DNA of 64,000 bases, taken from positions 2,518,868-2,582,867 of the forward strand of contig JABACO010000020.1 in NCBI GenBank assembly GCA_013339895.1. The letters are read 5' to 3'. Shown here in pieces: positions 32,501-45,300 of this stretch. Position 1 is the first letter of the stretch, and the number at the start of each line of letters is the position of its first letter. Under the pieces are notes generated by a model. That model saw only the letters and a list, made by a program, of their open reading frames with translations. It did not search any database and had not been told where the DNA came from. A program made the position numbers and the translations under genes. Source of the DNA: Ephydatia muelleri (lineage: Eukaryota > Porifera > Demospongiae > Spongillida > Spongillidae).

Positions 32501-34629
32501 AAGTAAATGATGAAATATGATTTCGGTTTTAGAATGAATTGGATTTTCACTGCATGTCAAGTATTATGCACAGTAAGATCTATGCTTGCTGATTTATTTA
32601 TTTAATTTTGGGTATGCCCCTACCATTAGTGCAGAAGGCACGAAGATGCATCTAATAGATGTCAGCACTTAGTTTCCTTCAACTGGTCTGCTGTGTGCCT
32701 ACTTACCAGCATTCATGTCAGGTTGTAACAATAATTTTGTATATCAAAGAAAGTACTTTCCCTGCAAGGTTGCCTTCTCTTCAGACTTCAGTAAGACATG
32801 GGACCATAAGAGTCTTGGACTGAAGTATACAACAAACTCCAAGTTGAACCATCTAACATCGCTCAGTCTAAAAGGACTTCAAAAGGCATTTGTATCACCC
32901 TTTCCAGCACTTGTTCCAGTAATGTTATACAGATCTGATCAACTATCTTGTTGAATTGTATGCACACACTTGCAGCTATTGTACCCAAAGGAGATAGGGA
33001 CGTATCGCGAGGCTGTGGATGCCATGAGGAGGATTGGCCGTGACTGTATTGAGAAGAGGATCAAGGCTGTGACTAGTGGGGAGGAGGTCCCCAATGACAT
33101 CCTCACACAGATACTTCAAACTAGCAGTGGGTGTGGTTATCTGCATGTGATCACAGATCAATATATCAAACAATGTAGTTGCTGACAAGAGTGTTGACAT
33201 GGAGACACTGGTGGATGACTTTGTCACGTTTTATATAGGAGGTAGGTAGCATGAAGGTGTTGTGGTAAGTAGATCATGTGATCCAACCCACAGGTCAGGA
33301 GACAACAGCAAACACTCTTTCACTTGCAATAATCCTTATCCATCAACATCCTGAAGTGCTTGATAGGTAATATTTGTGTTTTGTTTTTTTTGTTTTGTTT
33401 TTTTAAAGTATAGCTAAGTTCAAATATGAGACGTATTCATTAAAGGCAATAAAACTGATAAGCCCATTGGTTTCAAAGAAATCAAATATCCCGATACAAT
33501 ATATATGGCCTGGTGAAATCAAATGTTTATGTTTACAGCTTTGATTTGCTCTATAATGGCCTATCCAACTATGATTTTGTTATGGCCACTCAGCTAGTGT
33601 CAAGCCTCTATATTAAATACCTATTTATCATCTTAGAAATCATTGTTAATAGTAAGCTATAAATTGTAACTATATATTAAAAGAAATGGAGTTACTATTT
33701 GCATTGTTTAGTGGGCTTTGATAGTTTTATTTCTTTAATTATGCAGACATATTATTGTAGCATTCTACATAAAAATCAATAACACGATAACATATTTAGC
33801 ATGTTACAATTTTCCCTGCGCTTAAAAGTGCCTGCTTTTCGAAATGCGCTTTAAAAAAAAAGATTTATTAATTTTTTTTCAGTCTTCTCTTGGAAATAGT
33901 AGGTATTCTTGGAGATAGGAAGGAAGTCACAGGAGATGACCTGGACAAGCTTAAGTACACAGAACAGGTATGTGCAGAGTTTTCTAATAAACTGACTCCC
34001 TCCATTAAAAGATGACACCAATTTTTGAGAAGGTGGTGCAAGAGGTCTTAAGAATGTACCCTCCAGTAAATAATGTAACCAAGGAGGCACCCAGAGGTGG
34101 CATCATGTTGAGTGGCTACTATATTCCTCAAGGCACAGCTGTATTTGTAAGTTGCAGCTGAAACTAATCAGTATGCATATTTCATAACTGTTGCCAGTTT
34201 GTTACATCAGTGATGTGCAGAAATCCTGAATACTTCAATGATCCTGCCTCATTTGACCCATCTCGATTTGATGCAGATAAAACACGGTAAATTTATTTAT
34301 AAAATATAGATTATAGATGTGGATGCATGTGTAAGTGTTGGTCCATCGGTCCATCCCACAGGCCTGGTCCATTTGTATATTTCCCATTTGGTTTGAGTCA
34401 TCGGTCGTGTATTGGACGTCATTTTGCCATGGTGAGTGAATTGCATTATTTCTTGAAGTCCACACCATTGATATGCCATTCACAGATTGAAGCCAAAGTT
34501 ATCCTCGCACGACTCCTGCAAACCTTCAAGGTGACACTGCCTCCTTCATACAACCTGGTGGTGGAACAGAAGACTACCCAACAACCAAAGGGTGATGTTC
34601 TTTGCACTCTTCAAGAGATTGCTGTGTAA
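22471..34629 (+). CDS. cytochrome P450, CYP46 (cholesterol 24-hydroxylase) type
   Basis: Fifteen exons join with frame kept: 22471-22613, 22756-22845, 23007-23088, 23336-23399, 23459-23545, 23594-23732, 32769-32918, 32976-33126, 33179-33241, 33294-33366, 33893-33967, 34033-34146, 34198-34286, 34362-34431, 34486-34629. The protein starts with a membrane anchor (about residues 5-35, LLLLVTTTFLLFSLYVAYIH). It continues with SFFLGHIANM, MGQGLLTIPDYDTWKPRRKQ, the I-helix GGQETTANTLSL, the K-helix ExxR (QEVLRMYPP), the PERF-like FDPSRFD and the heme loop FPFGLSHRSCIGRHFAM with its Cys ligand. These match CYP46A1 segment by segment, so an ER monooxygenase acting on sterol-like substrates is likely; substrate is inferred. 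The 9 kb intron after 23732 is packed with transposons. An inverted, degraded paralogue lies at 36985-50993. Confidence 0.9.
23985..24566. mobile_element. TIR element with internal C-rich repeat array
   Basis: Left arm TTAGACAATAGCGGAAGTGA continues for about 75 bp (to the CGCGGTAGAAAC region), and its reverse complement ends at TTGTCTAA, 24566. Between them, about 24060-24380, lie some 14 copies of a unit of about 21 bp, TGGCACTTAGAATCCCCCCC, including one very long C run. It lies in the sixth intron of the P450 gene. No coding capacity. Confidence 0.85.
24888..25018. mobile_element. short palindromic MITE (GACACTGTCACC family), copy 1
   Basis: The left end TTAGACACTGTCACCTTCGG and the right end CGGTTTCAGTGTCTAA are imperfect inverted repeats. 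Inner ends CACGTGATTTAGAAT and ATTCTAAATCACGTAG also pair. A second copy starts near 25270 and is split by a hAT insertion. Confidence 0.75.
25270..26573. mobile_element. short palindromic MITE, copy 2, interrupted by hAT
   Basis: The left part at about 25270-25380 starts GATACTGTCACCTTCGGGAT. The right part, 26539-26573, ends GGTTCCAGTATC. Removing 25381-26546 restores a copy like 24888-25018. Confidence 0.75.
25381..26538. mobile_element. non-autonomous hAT element with 8-bp target duplication
   Basis: Ends are CAGCGGCGGATCTACC and, inverted, CAGTGGCGGATACAGG, typical hAT terminal inverted repeats. The flanks 25373-25380 and 26539-26546 are both CGTAGATC, a perfect 8-bp target-site duplication as hAT transposases make. 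The interior of 1.16 kb has a short frame at about 26019 (MSSKRSKGSGASFCKAKR) that could be the remnant of a transposase first exon. Long G and C runs at 25406-25453 and 26407-26506 are present. Confidence 0.9.
26746..26890 (+). pseudogene. C-terminal fragment of non-LTR retrotransposon protein
   Basis: Encodes VTETYGAWGPEAMACFSQLA then SRLSFRLQKPKSVILHELYG and RLS. This aligns with the last about 50 residues of the larger copies at 27005-28380 and 28460-31405. It is a third, very short copy on the plus strand. Confidence 0.75.
27005..28380 (-). pseudogene. non-LTR retrotransposon, 5'-truncated copy
   Basis: Minus-strand frame from about 28380 encodes FVILGIPIGDAEF, LIRLCGGFCRLNHIARATPP, WQQAQLSLSRGGLGLRSL and a CCHC-like site (CALCPEKSLNPLGHHATTC). 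A frameshift at about 27445 leads into RPADILIPHW and GKPAALDLSVTSPLN, the PD..D-type restriction-like endonuclease core. The frame ends at about 27023. Reverse transcriptase motifs upstream are missing, so it is a dead copy. It lies head-to-head with the plus-strand copy that follows. Confidence 0.8.
28460..31405 (+). pseudogene. non-LTR retrotransposon with RT and C-terminal REL-endonuclease, frameshifted
   Basis: Order of parts: an N-terminal zinc finger CSHCHHLVASTHIMSHQRKC (28544-28603), a linker containing LKLFLLPKCVLVSSKRRGRH, reverse transcriptase motifs PSRLRIQHLL, IRPIVVGETLRHLVGKCLCR, VVMKIDLRNAFN (catalytic Asp), GVQQGDPF and SWYMDDGVIAG (catalytic YMDD). A C-terminal CPSC..GHHALTC zinc site and RPADVLVPNWDLGKPAAFDL (restriction-like endonuclease) follow, with the stop at 31405. 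At least three frameshifts break it: near 28700, at 29717 and at 29824 (extra T in a T run). The domain order is that of the early-branching R2/NeSL/Hero-like LINEs; the exact clade is not determined. A 3' tail rich in AATAAT follows to about 31630. Confidence 0.85.
31406..32768. repeat. AT-rich intron part with AAT repeats
   Basis: AATAAT/ATTATT runs at about 31558-31635 probably mark the tail of the retrotransposon. The rest to 32768 is AT-rich P450 intron with no recognised feature. Confidence 0.5.
33367..33892. other. P450 intron, no feature recognised
   Basis: A 526-bp AT-rich intron. It is the counterpart of the intron that holds the giant minisatellite in the inverted paralogue. Confidence 0.6.
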
Positions 34630-35181
34630 CCCAAAGACACATGGCACATGCACATGCAATTGATAGACTTGTGAATTATTAATAGACAAATTATGTGTGT
34701 CTTCTTATCAGTATAATGTGTCCTCTTACTTGATTCTACAGCAATTAACAACCTCCATGCATCTGATGTGTGCAGTTGGCACAACACGATGTAAAAACAT
34801 TCCTATGCAGAAAAATAAATTCACTCAAAAACACTCATTTAAACACACTCACTTCTCAGCTGAGCTTACTGGGACACCAAACACATGTTCATTTTGACAA
34901 TAGAAGATGCTTTAAGTGCGGATGTAATGTGCTGGCATCAAAGGCTGCTGAGATGGCACTGTCCCACTGCTGGACAAGTTCTCGGATTGTCCTGTCCCAA
35001 GCCACAGCCAACTTCAAGATGTATGACCAAATCAGTCTGCTGAAATGTTTGAAGAGAGCAAACCATGCAAAGCATTGTGTCCAGTTGTTACATTACTTAC
35101 TCTCTTGCAGATGACACAGTGGTGACCCAGAGGGTCAAGTGCATTACATATATTGAATTGGTCAAGCACATTACTATATAA
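34630..35181. other. 3' flank of the P450 gene
   Basis: Contains the untranslated 3' end of the gene; an AATAAA lies at about 34816. An open frame at 34770-35114 has several Cys residues but no domain I recognise. Confidence 0.4.
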
Positions 35182-35396
35182 TATGGGATCATTTCCGCAG
35201 AAAGGACCTAACCATGTTTCTTTTCTTTTTGATATTCCAGAAGTCTGAATTGTCCTTTACACATTGCTTCTTACGTACTGAGAATTGGAGTATCTATCAT
35301 GGAGTTGTAAGGCGCTGAATTTTTAATCAGCATACATTTCAAAGCAAGCGCATTTTTATAATGTACAGTAGGCTCTAGGTCGGAAACGCCCATTAT
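35182..35396. mobile_element. MITE, TATGGGAT family, copy 3
   Basis: Starts TATGGGATCATTTCCGC and ends near GGTCGGAAACGCCCAT. The interior matches the copy at 11180-11430. It is followed 15 bp later by a further copy. Confidence 0.8.
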
Positions 35397-35411
35397 CCTT
35401 GCGCACATGTA

Positions 35412-35642
35412 TATGGGATGGTTTCCGCGAAAAGCGCATACATTATATAATTTCCAGTACGCGTAACACTTGTGTTGAAATTTATGGCTAATAACGCCTT
35501 AGAACTCCATGACAGATACTCCGATTCTTAGTGGCATAAAAAGCAATGTACATGTGTAGAGGACATTCAATATAAATAAAAAAATTGAAACCTTGGGAAA
35601 CTTCAAACATGCGTTAGGTCTCTTTTCGCGGAAACAATCCCA
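35412..35642. mobile_element. MITE, TATGGGAT family, copy 4
   Basis: Left end TATGGGATGGTTTCCGCGAA and right end TTCGCGGAAACAATCCCAT are good inverted repeats. The interior is in the opposite orientation to copy 3, so the two copies form a larger inverted pair. Confidence 0.85.
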
Positions 35643-35992
35643 TGCATATTTAATTGTTACTTAATTTTCATACAGTGCGTCTATGCGCATTTTCTATGCC
35701 GAGCTAGGGAATTTGCAATACAAGCCCATCATGTGCTTCGAATATATCAGCGTTGCCTTGTTGCGCCACAGCTCGACTGCATGTACCGCGTGCATAACAC
35801 AAAACGTTCCACTACACACAGATTATTGTGAAATATCGCGACCTCACCATTTGGCCCTAAGACTTAGGCCTATACCAAAGAACCCAGGCCAACCCGAAAG
35901 TAAGAAGGCTTGCGAAAAGGCCGCTACAAGCCTATAGGCCTCCCCCACCACATACTACTCCAGAAGCCTCCTGCGCTAGGGAGACGCGGAAG

Positions 35993-36787
35993 CAGGGTTG
36001 CCGAAGGCCAGCCGGCCTGTCAGGCCGGCCTGACAGGCCAGGGGCCTGGCCTGACCTGTCAGGCCAGGGGTCTAGCCTATCAGGCCGGACCACGCCCACC
36101 CTAAGCATCATGCAATATGTTAGGCGGGCTTCTCATTGAAAACTCAATCATCAACTATTATTACTTTTTATTGACGGCATACAAATCCTTCATTCCTAAT
36201 TACATTTTTATATTTTGTCAACTGCAATCATATTCAGTATACACAAGTATTATAATATCTTATTACGGAGGATTTGGTGCAACCAATAAATACGAAGTAC
36301 TGAAATGACTTTACACATTCACCAAATGCACGATTGTAAATCATTCATAATTATAACTGACAAAAAGCAGCAGAATTTCAAATACATTGTATACATGTGT
36401 AGCGACTGAGCAAGAGTGTACGTATAATATTGGCTTAATGCATTCGAAGCAGCCATGCATTATGCTTTAGCATAATTGATGCTTCCAGCCGTTGGGGAAG
36501 TAGATTCCATCGTTGACACTCCTGGATTAACTTGGCTCTTGAAAATACACGTATTCCCAGGGTTAGGACAAGGTGACGAGTGGAAGGCAGAGGAGTGTTT
36601 AAAGATGATGGACCATGCAGGAGAATTGTCGATCGACATAGTGGAGGCAAAATCACGTTGCATGCGTATCAATTAATTGAACACCGAATAATTTATCATT
36701 GATTGGCCTGACAGGTCGGCCTATCAGGCCAGGCAGTCAGGCCGGCCGGCCTCAGGCCAGACCCCTGGCTGGCCTACGGCAACCCTG
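35993..36787. mobile_element. hAT-type element with 8-bp target duplication
   Basis: Ends are CAGGGTTGCCGAAGGCCAGC and, inverted, CAGGGTTGCCGTAGGCCAGC. Flanks 35985-35992 and 36788-36795 are both CGCGGAAG, a perfect 8-bp duplication. Each end carries subterminal arrays of GGCC-palindromes such as GGCCTGACAGGCC. The 600-bp AT-rich core has no transposase domain, so it is non-autonomous. Confidence 0.9.
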
Positions 36788-37372
36788 CGCGGAAGACATA
36801 TGCGAGAGAGGCCCTAAATTGTATTTCAATTTTATAATTAAGCTGGTGTGCAGTTAAAATTTTGTGCCTGAGTGTATAAAAATCATCATGAATCATGTTA
36901 GTATAGAATGTTTAGAAAAACTGAAATATAAAACTGACTGAAACTGCATCAGTAGTAATGCTAAAGTAGTGTACAACAGTTCATTCATCCAGCGAAAACC
37001 TCCTGCAGAGTGCAAGGAACATCACCCTTCGGTTGATTGGTACCCAACTGTTCCACCACCAGCTTGTATGAAGGAGGCAGTGTCACCTTGAACGTTTGCA
37101 GGAGTCGTGTAAGGACAACTTTGGCTTCAATCTGTTGATTGTATATCACATGTCAAGGACATTTTATTGTAAATTTTTAACTATATACAAAAGTTGGCCA
37201 ACCAATCAAAAAGTAGCGCAATAAAATTCATCAGTGTGTCAAAACAGATGAAACCAGAAGGCATATCAGATGGGCATTGCATTTTTTTCAATGCACAATG
37301 AAAGCTTTTGCTTCCTCAAATGCAATAGATTGCACTGCTAACAACCACTATTCTAACACCCATATGAGACCA

Positions 37373-37567
37373 TTTCCACGAAAAGGAGACCTAATGCAAT
37401 CATATAACATTTTCCAGGAAGGAGCATCAAAAGTTGAGGCATACAATTGAAATATGCAGGCTATTCTACTCCTTGATGGACACAGTCCATAAGAAAGGAG
37501 TTGTAGAGGACCTTGGTATAATACAAAAAAAACCCAACAAAAAACAAAACATTTGTTAGGCCCATAT
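37373..37567. mobile_element. degenerate MITE of the TATGGGAT family
   Basis: Left end TATGAGACCATTTCCACGAA and right end TTTGTTAGGCCCATATA resemble the other family members. The interior is diverged. It lies in the last intron of the inverted P450 copy. Confidence 0.5.
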
Positions 37568-37756
37568 AATTATAAAAATTACAATTATTACATATATACT
37601 CTTCCAAAGAATTAATTAGCCCATAGAACTATTTATGAGTGCAAATATAATTTTAGCAGTCTCTAACTCACCATGGCAAAGTGACGTCAACAATCAATGA
37701 ACGATGACCTATGCCAAATGGAAAGTAGACAAAGGGACCCCGGTCTGCATGTGTAG

Positions 37757-38400
37757 TGTGGGATGGGGGGGGAGCGGGGGGAGGGGAGGGGGAGCGAGGG
37801 GAGGGGGGAGGGGGAGAGGGGGAGAGGGGGAGAGGGGAGGAGGGGTGGGGGGGGGGAGAGGGGGAGGGGGACGAGGGGGAGGGGGAGCCGGGGGAAGGGG
37901 GATGGGGGGAGGGGGAAGGGGGAGGGGGAGCGGGAGGGGGACTGGGGGGAGGGGGTCGGGGGGATGGGAGCAGGGGGTGGGGAGACGGGATGGGGAGAGG
38001 GGGAGGCGAGGGGGAGGGGGATTCTGAGGGGGATGGGGGAGGAGAGGGGGAGGGGGGAGAGGGGGGAATGGGAGGAGAGGTGGGAGGGTGGACGAGGGGG
38101 ATGGGGTAGAGGGGGAGGGGGAGAGGGGGAGGGGGAGAGGGGGCAATGGGGAGAGGGGGCAGGAGGGAAAGAGGGGAGAGGGTGGAGGGGATGAGCGGGG
38201 GCAGGGGAGATGGGTGATGGGGAAGAGGGGGATGGGGAGTCAGAGGGGGGAGGGGAGAGAGGAGAGGATGGGGAGAGGGGGAGAGGGGGGTGCGGGATGG
38301 GGAGGAGGGGATGTGGAGAGAGGATGGGGAGAGAGGGAGGGGAGAGGGCGGATGGGGGGAGGGGGAGGGATGGGGGAGGGGGGGGAATGGGGAGAGGGAT
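37757..38400 (+). repeat. 640-bp purine tract (GGGGGAG-type)
   Basis: Almost all bases on the plus strand are G or A, in GGGGGAG, GGGGAGA and GGGGATG units. It lies in an intron of the minus-strand P450 copy, so the transcript would be C/U-rich. Long Gly/Arg or Pro/Ser readings across it are artefacts. Confidence 0.95.
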
Positions 38401-38964
38401 ACATATCTAGCTATCACAAAGCTTGTACCATTCGTTGGTTGCAAAGTACGATTTGCCTGTATCAAATCGAGAGGGGTCAAACACTCAGGATCAGTGAAGT
38501 ATTCAGGATATCTCAACAACACTGTGATGTCAAACTGGCAACTAATATAAAAACAGACACACATTAGGATGAAAATCCAGCTCACAGTCATAGGGGTGCC
38601 CTCTGGAATATGGTAGCAGCTAAGTGTTATCCCTTCCTTGGGAGATTCCTTGATTATATTGGGTACTGGAGGGTACATTCGTAGCACCTCTTGGATAACC
38701 TGAAACATGTACCAGACAGGGCAAGGTGTCATGATGGAGTGGGCGTGGCTCAATACCTGTTCTGTGTACTTAAGCTTGTCCAGGTCATCTGCTGTGACTT
38801 CCTTCCTGTCTCCAAGAACATCTGCTATCTCTGAGAGAAGTCTGAACATATAGAACATTGGATTGGAACGTTAAAAACTACACAAGGTGTTATATGTATA
38901 TAAAAGAACAAACACTCCCAGCAGGAACAAAGCTATACAATGTTGGTGATGGGGAAAGACTTCT

Positions 38965-39056
38965 ACCCCCTCCCCCTCTCCAACCCCCTCCCCCTCCCCC
39001 CCCTCCTCCTCCCCCTCCCTCCCCCCCCCCACCTTCCCCCTCCCCCCCCCCCTCCG
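38965..39056 (+). repeat. pyrimidine tract (CCCCTCC-type)
   Basis: About 90 bp of C/T sequence on the plus strand. It is complementary in type to the purine tract at 37757-38400, in the intron 38842-48766. Confidence 0.9.
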
Positions 39057-39358
39057 CATATCATCACAGGTCAGTACAATGAGTCATAATTAGAGGTCAT
39101 CTTTGACATTTACCAGTCGCCTAGCCATCTGTCCAATGTGTGCTTTCCTCATAAGGTGCACACAATTGAAAATTGTTTGTAGTTGGTTTACATAATAATA
39201 TTGTGTTTTATCTAATTTGTTTATCTTGAAAATAAACTCTATAGATGCAGCCAGGCCCTCAACAATACAAATTCAATCCTAGGCTTTCTTTTAGAGCCTC
39301 GAATTTCTGCTAGCAAACACTGCATGCTAGAGCACCCCACATGATCATTCACAAAATG

Positions 39359-42300
39359 CCATACAACACTTGAACACACATGCACAGACAAAACTTGAAA
39401 CAACACATTGCACACACATACAACACTGAACACACACATGCCACAACATACAACACTTGAACACCACAATGCACGCAACATACAACACTTGAACACACAA
39501 TGTGACACACACACAACACTTTGAAAAACAACATGACACACATACAACACGGTTGAACACACACATGCACAACATACAACACTTGAACACACACATGCAC
39601 ACACATACAAACACTTGAACACACACATGCACCACACATACAAACACTTGAACACACACATGCACACACATACAACACTTGAACAACACATGCACACACA
39701 TACAACAACCTTGAACACAACACATGCACACACATTACAACACTTGAACACACACATGCACACACATAACACTTGAAACACACACAGCACACACATACAA
39801 CACTGAAACACAACATGCACACACATAACAACACTGGAACACACAATGCACCACACATACAACACTTTGAACACACACATGCACACACATACAACACTTG
39901 AAACACACATGCACGCACATACCAACACTTGAACACACATGCACACACATACAACACTTGAACACACACATGCACACACATACAACACTTGAACACACAC
40001 ATGCACAACATACAACACTTGAACAACACATGCACACACATACAACTTGAACACACACATGCACACACAAACACTTGAACACACACATGCACACACATAC
40101 AACACTTTGAAACACACACATGCACACACATACAACACTGATTGACACACCACATGCAACATACAACACTTGAAACACACACATGCACACACATACAACA
40201 CTGAACACACACTGCATGCAATACAACACTTGAACACCACAATGCACACACATACAAACACTTGAACACACACATGCACACACATACAACACTTGAACAC
40301 ACACATGCAACAACATACAACCCTTGAACACAAACTGCACACACATACAACACTTGAAGCACACACCATGCACACACACAAAACACTTGAACAACCACAC
40401 ATGCACGCACCATAAAAACACTGAACACAACACCTGCACGCACATACAACACTTGAACACACACATGCACACAATACAACACTTGAACACACACATGCTG
40501 CACAACCACACTTGAACACACACATGCACACCATAAAACACTTAACAACACACATGCACACACATACAACACTTGAACACACACATGCTCACACATACAC
40601 ACTTGAAACAACATGCACACACATACAACACTTGAACACACCATGCACACACATACAACACTTGAACACACATGCACACACATACAACACTTGAACACAC
40701 ACATGCAGGCACATACAACACTTGAACACACATGCACACACATACAACACTTGAACACACACATGCACAACATACAACACTTGAACACACACATGCACAC
40801 ACATAAACAATGAACAAACATCGCATGCATAAACACTTGAACACACACATGCACACCACAGAACAACACTGAACACACACATGCACACACATCCAACACT
40901 TGAACACACACATGCACACACAATACAACACTTGAACACACACATGCACACATACAACACTTGAACACACACATGCACGCACATAACAAATTGAACCACA
41001 CATGCACGCACATACAACACTGAACACACACATGACACACATACAACACTTGAACACACACATGCACACACATACAACACTTGAACACACATCATGGCAC
41101 ATAAAACAACTTGAACACACATGCACACATACAACTTGAAACAACATCAGGCACAGAACAACACTTGAACACACACAGCATGCAATAAACACTTGAACAC
41201 ACAGCCACAACATAAACACTTGAAACACACATGCACAACAACAACAACTGGAACACACACAGAACACACATACACATTTGAACAAACACATGCATGCACA
41301 TACAAACACTTGAGACACACACATGCACACACATACACACTTGAACACACACATGCACACACATACAACACTTGAACACACATGCATGCACATACAACAC
41401 TTGAACACACACATGCACACACATACAACACTTGAACACACCACATGCACACACATACAACACTTGACCCACACATGCACACACATACAACACTTGAACA
41501 CACACATGCACGCACATACAACACTTGAACACACCACATGTGCACACACACAACACTTGAACACACACATGCACACACATACAACACTTGACCCACACAT
41601 GCACACACATACAACACTTGAACACACACTGCACACACATCAACACTTGAACACACACATGCACACACATACACACTTGAACACACACATGCCACACACA
41701 TACAACACTTGAACACACATGCCACACATACAACACTTGAACACACACATGCACACACATACAACACTTGAAACACACACATGCACACACATACAACACT
41801 TGAACACACACATGCATGACATACACACTTGAACAACACATGCACACACATACAACATTTGAACACACACATGCACACATACAACACTTGAACACCACAT
41901 GCACACACATACACACTTGAACACACACATGCACACACATACAACACTTGAACACACACATGCACACACATACAACACTTGAACACACACATGCACGCAC
42001 ATACAACACTGTAACACACATGCACGCACATACAACACTTGAACCACACATGCACACATAACACTTGAACACACACATGCATGCACATACAACACTTGAA
42101 CACACACATGCACACATACAACACTTGAACACACACATGCACACACATACAACACTTGAACACACACATGCACACAATACAAACACTTGAACACACACAT
42201 GCACACACATACAACACTTGAACACACACATGCACACACATACAACACTTGAACACACACATGCACACATACAACTTGAACACACACATGCATGCACATA

Positions 42301-45300
42301 CAACACTTGAACACCACATGCACACACATACAACACTTGAACACACACACATGCACACACATACAACACTTGAACACACATGCACACATACAACACTTGA
42401 ACACACACATGCATGCACATACAACACTTGAACACACACATGCACACACATACAACACTTGAACACACACATGCACACACATACAACACTTGAACACACC
42501 ATGCACACACATACAACACTTGAACACACACATGCACGCACATACAACACTTGAACACACACATGCACACCATCAACACTTGAACACACACATGCACGCA
42601 CATACAACACTTGAACAACACATGCACGCACATACACACTTGAACACACATGCACACACATACAACACTTGAACACACACATGCACACACATACAACACT
42701 TGAACACACACATGCACACATACAACACTTGAACACCACATGCACACACATACAACACTTGAACACACTGCACGCACATACAACACTTGAACACCAACAT
42801 GCACACACATACAACACTTGAAACACACATGCCGCACATACAACACTTGAACACACATGCACGCACCACAACACTTGAACACACACATGCACCACATACA
42901 ACACTTGAACACACACATGCACCACATACAACCACTTGAACACACACATGCACGCACATACAACACTTGAACACACACATGCATGCACATACAACACTTG
43001 AAACACACATGCACGCACATACAACACTTGAACACACACAGCACACACATAACACTTGAACCCACACATGCACACACATACAACACTTGAACACACACAT
43101 GCACACACATACAACACTTGAACACACACATGCACGCACATACAACACTTGAACACACACATGCACACACATACAACACTTGAACACACACATGCACACA
43201 CATACAACACTTGACACACACATGCACACACATACAACACTTGAACACACACATGCACACACATACAACACTTGAACACACACATGCACACACATACAAC
43301 ACTTGAACACACACATGCACACACATACAACACTTGAACACACACATGCACGACATACAACACTTGAACACACACATGCACACACATACAACACTTGAAC
43401 ACACACATGCACACACATAAACACTTGAACACCACATGCACACATACAACACTTGAACACACACATGCACACACATACAACACTTGAACACACACATGCA
43501 CACACATACAACACTTGACACACACATGCACACACATACACACTTGAACACACACATGCCGCACATACAACACTTGAACCACATGCATGCACATACAACA
43601 CTTGAACACACACATGCACGCACATACAACACTTGAACACACACATGCACACACATACAACACTTGAACACACACATGCACACACAACAACACTTGAACA
43701 CACACATGCACACACATACAACACTTGAACACACACATGCACACACATACAACACTTGAAACACACATGCACGCACATACAACACTTGAACACACACATG
43801 CACACACATACAACACTTGAACACACAAATGCACACACATACAACACTTGAACACACACATGCACACACAACACCTTGAACACACACATGCACGCACATA
43901 CAACACTTGAACACACACATGCACACACATACAACACTTGAACACACACATGCACACACATACAACACTTGAACACACACATGCATGCACATACAACACT
44001 TGAACACACACATGCACACACATACAACACTTGAAACAACACATGCACACACATACAACACTTGAACACACACATGCCACACATACAACACTTGAACACA
44101 CATGCACGCACATACAACACTTGAACACCACATGTGCACACACACAACACTTGAAACACACATGCACACACATACAACACTTGAACACACACTGCACACA
44201 CATACAACACTTGAACACACACATGCACACACATACAACACTTGAACACACACATGCACACACATACACACTTGAACACCACATGCACACACATACAACA
44301 CTTGAACACACACATGCACACACATACAACACTTGAACACACACATGCACACCATACAACACTTGAACAACACATGCACACACATACAACACTTGAACAC
44401 ACACATGCATGCACATACAACACTTGACACACATGCACACACATACAACACTTGAACACACACATGCACACACATACAACACTTGAACACACACATGCAC
44501 ACACATACAACACTTGAACACACACATGCACACACATACAACACTTGAACACACACATGCCACACATACAACACTTGAACACACACATGCACGCACATAC
44601 AACACTTGAACACACACATGCACGCACATACAACACTTGAACACACACATGCACACACATACAACACTTGAACACACACATGCATGCACATACACTTGAA
44701 CACACACATGCACACACATACAACACTTGAACACACACATGCACACACATACAACACTTGAACACACACATGCACACACATACAACACTTGAACACACAC
44801 ATGCACACACATACAACACTTGAACACACACATGCACACACATACAACACTTGAACACACACATGCACACACATACAACACTTGAACACACACATGCATG
44901 CACATACAACACTTGAACACACACATGCACCCACATACAACACTTGAACACACACATGCACACACATACAACACTTGAACACACACATGCACACACATAC
45001 ACACTTGAACACAACATGCATGCACATACAACACTTGAACACACACATGCACCACATACAACACTTGAACACACACATGCACACACATACAACACTTGAA
45101 CACACACATGCACACATACAACACTTGAACACACACATGCACGCACATACAACACTTGAACACACACATGCACACACATACAACACTTGAACACACACAT
45201 GCACGCACATACAACACTTGAACACCACACATGCACGCACATACAACACTTGAACACACACATGCACACACATACAACACTTGAACACACACATGCACAC

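Noticed and set aside
35993..36787. A possible GTPase-like fragment (DTPGL) in the frame 36476-36676
   Set aside because: No P-loop or other G motifs; a chance match inside the non-autonomous hAT element.
37668..38858. A 396-residue proline-rich P450-like protein on the minus strand
   Set aside because: It fuses three real P450 exons through retained introns; the proline-rich part is the translated purine tract.
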